A DNA stretch of 11,959 nt, taken from NCBI GenBank assembly GCA_964565805.1, contig CAZMGH010000057.1, positions 1 to 11,959 on the forward strand, given 5' to 3'. Shown here piece by piece: positions 8,156-11,959 of this stretch (its first letter is position 1; the number at the start of each line of letters is the position of its first letter). Made by a program: the position numbers and the translations under genes. Origin of the DNA: Catenibacillus sp964565805. Lineage in GTDB: Bacteria; Bacillota; Clostridia; Lachnospirales; Lachnospiraceae. The notes beneath the pieces were generated by a model, which was not told where the DNA came from, ran no database searches, and worked only from the letters and a program-made list of their open reading frames with translations.

Positions 8156-8164
8156 TGATATAAT
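8156..8164 (+). promoter_or_regulatory. Candidate promoter 2 (extended -10) for the two-component genes
   Basis: TGATATAAT is a perfect extended -10 (TGn plus TATAAT). No good -35 is seen at 17 bp, which an extended -10 can tolerate. The start would be near 8171, about 90 nt before the response-regulator ATG. Confidence 0.5.
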
Positions 8165-8178
8165 CTAAGAAATGCGAC

Positions 8179-8196
8179 ATCAGATTCATCAGATTC
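8179..8196 (+). repeat. Perfect 9-bp tandem repeat in the regulator leader
   Basis: ATCAGATTC occurs twice head-to-tail (8179-8187 and 8188-8196), immediately downstream of candidate promoter 2. It could be a paired binding site for autoregulation, since AraC-type regulators often use direct repeats, or simply chance. Confidence 0.6.
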
Positions 8197-8261
8197 AAGT
8201 AAGATCGATATTTTGACCGTTTTTTGTCTGATAAACTTAATCATATGAAAGGATGGTGAGC

Positions 8262-8723
8262 ATGAAAAATTTGACTGTAGTCATCGCAGACGATGATCAA
8301 CTTGTTTTGAAGGATTTAAAATCCATAATTGACTGGAACCGGCTTGGATTTACGATCGTCGCCACTGCGTCCAGCGGGGAGGAAGCGTTGTCTGCCATAG
8401 AAAAATACCATCCTTTTCTCCTGATCACTGATATTCAGATGTTGGGAATGAATGGACTGGACGTGATCGAAAACGCACACCAGAAATATCCCAACATGAA
8501 ATTTTTAGTAATTTCTTCCTATGACAATTTTTATTACGCCCAGCGAGCCATGGCCAGCGGGGTATTAGATTATCTACTTAAAACAGAGATCACTCCCACT
8601 ACCCTTACGCAAAAACTTATTGTTGCTAAGGATTCTTTTTCACGCGACAATACCTCTGTCATGCTTATGGCCTCCCAGGAATTTGAAAGATTCTTTACCT
8701 ATCCCCATGAAAAAGATGAAATT
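8262..8723 (+). CDS. YesN-type response regulator, N-terminal part (receiver domain); joins 8879-9946
   Basis: This is the first 154 codons of a cytoplasmic response regulator. Residues 1-115 are a complete receiver domain: acidic cluster D10-D12 (VVIADDDQ), phosphoacceptor D57 (LLITDIQM), switch residues S85/S86 (VISSYDNF) and conserved K107 (DYLLKTE). The start at ATG 8262 is chosen because AAAGGA ends 8 bases upstream and the protein then begins MKNLTVVIADDD; the in-frame ATG at 8253 overlaps that ribosome site. The frame runs into a 100-N gap. The 55 bases before the gap are repeated exactly after it, and joining 8723 to 8879 gives one uninterrupted 509-residue protein, normal for YesN-like regulators. 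The split on the scaffold is thus an artefact. The protein is probably phosphorylated by the kinase at 10010 and activates the divergent operon. Confidence 0.88.
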
Positions 8724-8878
8724 NNNNNNNNNNNNNNNNNNNNNNNNNNNNNNNNNNNNNNNNNNNNNNNNNNNNNNNNNNNNNNNNNNNNNNNNNNNNN
8801 NNNNNNNNNNNNNNNNNNNNNNNGGCCTCCCAGGAATTTGAAAGATTCTTTACCTATCCCCATGAAAAAGATGAAATT
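8669..8878. repeat. 55-bp identical gap flanks (8669-8723 and 8824-8878): false duplication
   Basis: The 55 bp ending at the gap and the 55 bp starting after it are identical base for base. The copies are 155 bp apart, including the 100 Ns. Both are read in the same codon phase as ASQEFERFFTYPHEKDEI. This is what two contigs overlapping by a k-mer-length end look like when scaffolded with Ns instead of merged. Confidence 0.9.
8724..8823. other. Assembly gap (100 N) inside the response-regulator gene
   Basis: A placeholder run of exactly 100 Ns, probably with no missing sequence, because the flanking contig ends already overlap by 55 bp. Confidence 0.95.
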
Positions 8879-9946
8879 CCTTCGAAGAGCTCTCCCCATC
8901 TTTGTACTATCTGGAACGTGCGCTACAATTTTTTTGTTTTAGGCACGGCTCATGATTTTTTAAGAAATTCAGATACTGCTGTGAACTCCTACCGCAATCA
9001 GTTCAATATCATCTTAGGAGATATATACAAATTGGCCACAGAATACTGTGTATTCCCTGTTATTTTCTGTTTCAAATGTTTTTTAATTGTTGGACTGGCT
9101 GCAAAAGATGTTTCTTCTTTATCTTTACTTAATTTTTCCAACAAACTATGTTGTTCAATCAATACAAATTCACTTACATTAATACAATTTTACTGTAAAA
9201 GGGCTTTTACGTTGCCTGAATTTCGAGAGTATCTTACTCCTATCGTACCATTGCTTCTATACAAGCTTGTTTTTTATCCTTCCCGCCCTGTAGATATGGA
9301 TACACTCAAAAACTATCAATATATTCCGGTTGAAGAAACGTTTTCTTTTCATTCTCTGATTTTTGACGAGGAGCATCTGGAATCCGATATTATGTTGATG
9401 AAAGCATATATTGAATCCTGCTGCAATAATTATGATTTAGCGGCTTTGATACATTTTTTCCAAGGTTTTTGTACTCAGATTGAAATCCTAACCAACAACC
9501 AGCTTCAACTCCCCTCTTCGCTTCATGCAGACACACCGGAGTTTTTTAAAAAATGGATTTATAATACACTTAATAAATGTATACTGTTTCTTACCAGAGG
9601 ATTCAAATACCACTACAATCCGACAGTTGATTCCGTTATTAATTTTATGAAACAAAACTATTCCCGGTTCGATCTATCTTCGACCGAAATCGCGTCTTTC
9701 GCAGGGTTTTCCGCCAGTCGGCTTGGCGTTGTATTCAAGAAAGAAACCGGGAAAACACTCAATGAATATCTGGCAAAAGTCCGCGTGGATAAAGCAATTG
9801 AACTTTTGGAAAAAACCGATTTGAAGATCTATGAAATAGCGGAAAAATGCGGCTATAAATCCTCGCAGTATTTCAGTCAATTTGTCTTCCAGAAAACGGG
9901 AAAAAAGCCCCTTGATTACAGGAGAGGTAAGATTGAAGAAAAATAA
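8825..9946 (+). CDS. YesN-type response regulator, C-terminal part (linker region and AraC-family DNA-binding domain)
   Basis: This is the remainder of the regulator begun at 8262; its first 18 codons are the duplicate copy of the sequence before the gap. Taken alone it could be misread as a separate 342-residue AraC protein starting at GTG 8918, but that GTG is an internal valine codon in an open frame and has no ribosome site. The middle (about residues 155-400 of the joined protein) is a poorly conserved region of the kind found in YesN-like regulators, with five cysteines in its first half. The last 105 residues form the AraC domain with two helix-turn-helices: LSSTEIASFAGFSASRLGVV and IYEIAEKCGYKSSQYFSQF, followed by KTGKKPLDYRR. 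It is cytoplasmic and DNA-binding, and most likely targets the 7953-8261 control region. Confidence 0.88.
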   Translation, partial: ASQEFERFFTYPHEKDEIPSKSSPHLCTIWNVRYNFFVLGTAHDFLRNSDTAVNSYRNQFNIILGDIYKLATEYCVFPVIFCFKCFLIVGLAAKDVSSLSLLNFSNKLCCSINTNSLTLIQFYCKRAFTLPEFREYLTPIVPLLLYKLVFYPSRPVDMDTLKNYQYIPVEETFSFHSLIFDEEHLESDIMLMKAYIESCCNNYDLAALIHFFQGFCTQIEILTNNQLQLPSSLHADTPEFFKKWIYNTLNKCILFLTRGFKYHYNPTVDSVINFMKQNYSRFDLSSTEIASFAGFSASRLGVVFKKETGKTLNEYLAKVRVDKAIELLEKTDLKIYEIAEKCGYKSSQYFSQFVFQKTGKKPLDYRRGKIEEK

Positions 9947-9985
9947 GCTCAGGAAAGACATTTTCATAACGTTTTGTGCCTGAGC
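9947..9985 (+). other. Small inverted repeat between regulator and kinase genes
   Basis: GCTCAGG (9947-9953), directly after the regulator stop, pairs perfectly with CCTGAGC (9979-9985), leaving a 25-nt loop. No T run follows, so it is not a terminator. It could tune kinase translation or mRNA stability, but 7 bp with a long loop may be chance. Confidence 0.35.
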
Positions 9986-10009
9986 AAAGCGAAAGGGATG
10001 GATATAAAG

Positions 10010-11788
10010 ATGAAACGTTTTTTGACCAGAAAAAATCGGCGTTCCGGTATCGCATATAAGCTCACGAAAAAAATGTCCCGTAAATATCTCGGCATTTATT
10101 TTTTTATCCTGATCGCTGTCTTTATTCTTATCAGTCCACCATTATATAAAGTTGCCGATACCGAAGTAAAAAACACCCTTGAGCTAATGGATGATGAGTT
10201 TACAAATGCTCAGGAACAGGTCTCAAGCTGGGCAAACAGCCTCCATTATAACAGTGAGCTTTTAAGTGCTTTGGGTTCTTATAAGAACGATCCCAGCGAG
10301 CGCAATAAATCCCTCATTGAACAAGCTCTTACCACGTATGTCTCCGCAAACAGCAGCCTACTTGCCGTTTCCATAGAAGATTACGATCATAATTTCTTTT
10401 CCAGCTTTAACTTCAGGGATATTGTTACTCAAGAATTGACTATATCCGATGAGCAGTATCAGCAATTATTTGAGTACAGTTCGGGAAGCTATTACAGCTA
10501 TATGGCAAACACTGAATTTGCCGTATTAGACGGTTCGAGCGTTATCTCCTATAATGTCCTGGTTTATACCAACATTATCTCTTTAAACTACACGCCTTAC
10601 GTAGTCCGCAATTATTATAATATAAACAGTGTACTGCTCCACTGTAACACTCTGTCTGAAAATATATTCTCCGATTACGCAATGTTGGATAAGACCGGAA
10701 AGGTCCTTTTTACCTATGGTGAGAATTTTTCTGCAATGGAAGAAGAACTTCCTTCTCTTTTCGATTATTCTACAGCCTCAGATAATCAATTTACACTTTC
10801 CGGACTCTATTATTACATGGTGGATGCGAGCAGCGGATGGATCCTGATCACATATTCTCCAATCATATATTTTTTCCGGAATACGTTTATAATTTTGGGG
10901 ACAATAACAGCGCTATATCTCTTTTCACCCCTTCTATACAATTTATTTTTGATCCCCACTACCAATCGTATGTTGGAACCTCTTAGCGAATTGAATAAAG
11001 CCATGCAGTCTTATAACCCAGGTATGGATATTTCATTAAAGCTGGACACAGGCGATGAAATCGAAAGCCTGAGTGAAGTTTTCAAGGAAATGGTTCAAAA
11101 AATAAACCAACAGATTGAGGATATTCGTGAGCAGGAACATATAAATAGCGTTGTTAATTACAAACTACTGGCTACACAAATCGATCCTCATTTTATATAT
11201 AACACTATGAATATTATCAATATTATGGCTCGCCAAGGGAATACAAATGCTATTGTGGAAATCAACAGCGCCCTGATTAAAATATTACGCGAACGTCTTA
11301 ATTCAAAAATTTCTATCACCGATACCGTAGAAAATGAACTAAACGCTCTTTACCAATACTATTTGATTATGGACTATAGGTACGAACACAAAATCCATAT
11401 TTCCGTTGACGTTGATAAAGAAATATATCCCTGTTTAATCCCCAAAAACATTTTACAGCCACTGGCTGAAAATTCCTTTTATCATGGTTTCGCAAAGCTC
11501 CGGCAGGGCCAGGAGGGTCATATTGATATTTTAATTTACAAAATAAAGCAGGAAATAATTATTGAAGTCAGCGACGATGGTCAGGGAATCTCTCCGGAAA
11601 GATTAAAAATGCTTCAGGATCACTCTTACCGGATATATGATGATAAAAAACCCCATATCGGAATCGATAATATCCAACAACGGATTTCATACTTATACGG
11701 TGAGGAAGCGAGCTTGGAAATTCGCAGTGTGGAAGGGTATGGAACCAGTATAAGCGTTACAATACCTCTTTCTTTCGATTCTACTTGA
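10010..11788 (+). CDS. YesM-type membrane sensor histidine kinase
   Basis: This 592-residue inner-membrane kinase is probably the partner of the regulator just upstream. A basic N-terminus (MKRFLTRKNRR) precedes TM1 at about 29-44. An extracellular sensor region spans about 45-285 and is rich in Tyr and Ser, and TM2 is at about 288-314. A HAMP-like linker (RMLEPLSELNKAMQ, then GDEIESLSEVFKEMV) leads into the His_kinase family core. There QIDPHFIYN carries the phosphoacceptor H394, LQPLAENSFYHGF is the N-box (N488), DDGQGIS is the G1 box and GIDNIQQRI begins the last motif. The C-terminal end (EGYGTSISVTIPL) is complete. ATG 10010 is favoured, with AAAGGG 12 bases upstream; ATG 9998 and TTG 9974 are alternatives. 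The sensor region looks Cache-like only by general layout, so its ligand is unknown. The stop overlaps the convergent gene at 11781. Confidence 0.92.
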   Translation: MKRFLTRKNRRSGIAYKLTKKMSRKYLGIYFFILIAVFILISPPLYKVADTEVKNTLELMDDEFTNAQEQVSSWANSLHYNSELLSALGSYKNDPSERNKSLIEQALTTYVSANSSLLAVSIEDYDHNFFSSFNFRDIVTQELTISDEQYQQLFEYSSGSYYSYMANTEFAVLDGSSVISYNVLVYTNIISLNYTPYVVRNYYNINSVLLHCNTLSENIFSDYAMLDKTGKVLFTYGENFSAMEEELPSLFDYSTASDNQFTLSGLYYYMVDASSGWILITYSPIIYFFRNTFIILGTITALYLFSPLLYNLFLIPTTNRMLEPLSELNKAMQSYNPGMDISLKLDTGDEIESLSEVFKEMVQKINQQIEDIREQEHINSVVNYKLLATQIDPHFIYNTMNIINIMARQGNTNAIVEINSALIKILRERLNSKISITDTVENELNALYQYYLIMDYRYEHKIHISVDVDKEIYPCLIPKNILQPLAENSFYHGFAKLRQGQEGHIDILIYKIKQEIIIEVSDDGQGISPERLKMLQDHSYRIYDDKKPHIGIDNIQQRISYLYGEEASLEIRSVEGYGTSISVTIPLSFDST

Positions 11789-11959
11789 TTTTCCTTATAA
11801 AAGTATTTTTTTCAGGAGTGTCAAGATCTACATTTCTCGTAGCGATAACATCGCTGTCGAGCCCAAGGACGTTTGGAATCAGCACGTCCCCAACTTTTAC
11901 GGGAGCTTTGCACTTAAACTTTTTAATCACTTCCATAACGTCGAAGATGCGCTCCTTGG
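11781..11959 (-). CDS. DUF1667 domain protein, C-terminal 58 residues (5' end beyond window)
   Basis: A minus-strand frame is open from the window edge to TAG at 11783-11781 and encodes 58 residues. It includes ERIFDVMEVIKKFKCKAPV, then KVGDVLIPNVLG and SDVIATRNVDL, which match the conserved end of DUF1667 proteins (the APVKIGDV...N.LGT..DV.ATR pattern). These small Cys-containing proteins usually follow genes for glycerol-3-phosphate-dehydrogenase-like and FAD/NAD-linked oxidoreductases, so such genes are expected just beyond the window on this strand. Their own role is not established. The final 8 bp overlap the end of the kinase gene on the other strand, with no terminator between them. 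It appears functionally unrelated to the sugar locus and marks its right edge. Confidence 0.8.
   Translation of the reverse strand, partial: KERIFDVMEVIKKFKCKAPVKVGDVLIPNVLGLDSDVIATRNVDLDTPEKNTFIRKIK

Larger units (their letters stand above)
7953..8261. other. Divergent control region between importer operon and two-component genes
   Basis: This 309-bp gene-free stretch separates the two operons. It holds the promoters, palindrome and tandem repeat listed separately. It also has a run of seven C at 8112-8118, a direct repeat of CACTTTTTT (8016-8024 and 8042-8050), and overlapping small palindromes at 8073-8088 (CATTT-G-AAATG and ATTTG-n5-CAAAT). No obvious riboswitch or terminator is visible. 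A 67-codon minus-strand frame here resembles no protein and covers the promoters, so it is not called. Confidence 0.7.

Noticed and set aside
8041..8244. 67-codon minus-strand frame in the divergent control region
   Set aside because: It has no recognisable domain, covers the putative promoters for the plus-strand genes, and has no clear ribosome site.
8918..9946. Separate 342-residue AraC-family gene starting at GTG 8918
   Set aside because: The frame is open upstream through the duplicated flank and joins the receiver domain in phase once the false duplication is removed. The GTG has no ribosome site.

Overview
The window looks like a piece of a low-to-moderate GC Firmicute chromosome, most likely an anaerobic gut-type Clostridia/Lachnospiraceae. 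Three things suggest this: strong AGGAGG ribosome sites with some TTG starts, a YesM/YesN-type two-component pair, and a DUF1667 gene fragment of the kind found beside clostridial FAD oxidoreductases. The assignment is by gene style, not a database match. The sequence carries two 100-N scaffold gaps (5266-5365 and 8724-8823), which points to a draft or metagenome assembly.

Left block (61-7952, minus strand): a five-gene, head-to-tail cluster read from 7952 down to 61. Its order is a two-domain sugar-import ATPase, permease 1, a lipoprotein substrate-binding protein, permease 2, and a 1014-residue cytoplasmic GH106-like glycoside hydrolase. The first four genes are separated by 8-25 bp and form one CUT2-type (ribose/rhamnose-type) ABC importer with two different permeases. 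The hydrolase follows after a 68-bp gap that holds a 13-bp-stem hairpin.

Middle (7953-8261): a roughly 310-bp divergent control region. It has a TATAAT-type promoter for each direction, a perfect 13-bp palindrome inside the importer promoter, and a perfect 9-bp tandem repeat in the regulator leader.

Right block (8262-11788, plus strand): a YesN-type response regulator with receiver and AraC domains, then a YesM-type membrane sensor histidine kinase. The regulator looks broken in two at the second gap. However, the 55 bp on either side of that gap are identical, and removing one copy with the Ns restores a single 509-codon frame. The break is therefore almost certainly an assembly artefact. 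After 11781 the C-terminal end of a DUF1667 protein is encoded on the minus strand and continues beyond the window.

Working model (inference): the kinase senses an extracellular saccharide, the regulator activates the divergent operon, the importer brings in a small glycoside, perhaps rhamnose-containing, and the cytoplasmic hydrolase cleaves it. I see no mobile element, CRISPR array, defence system, tRNA or rRNA.
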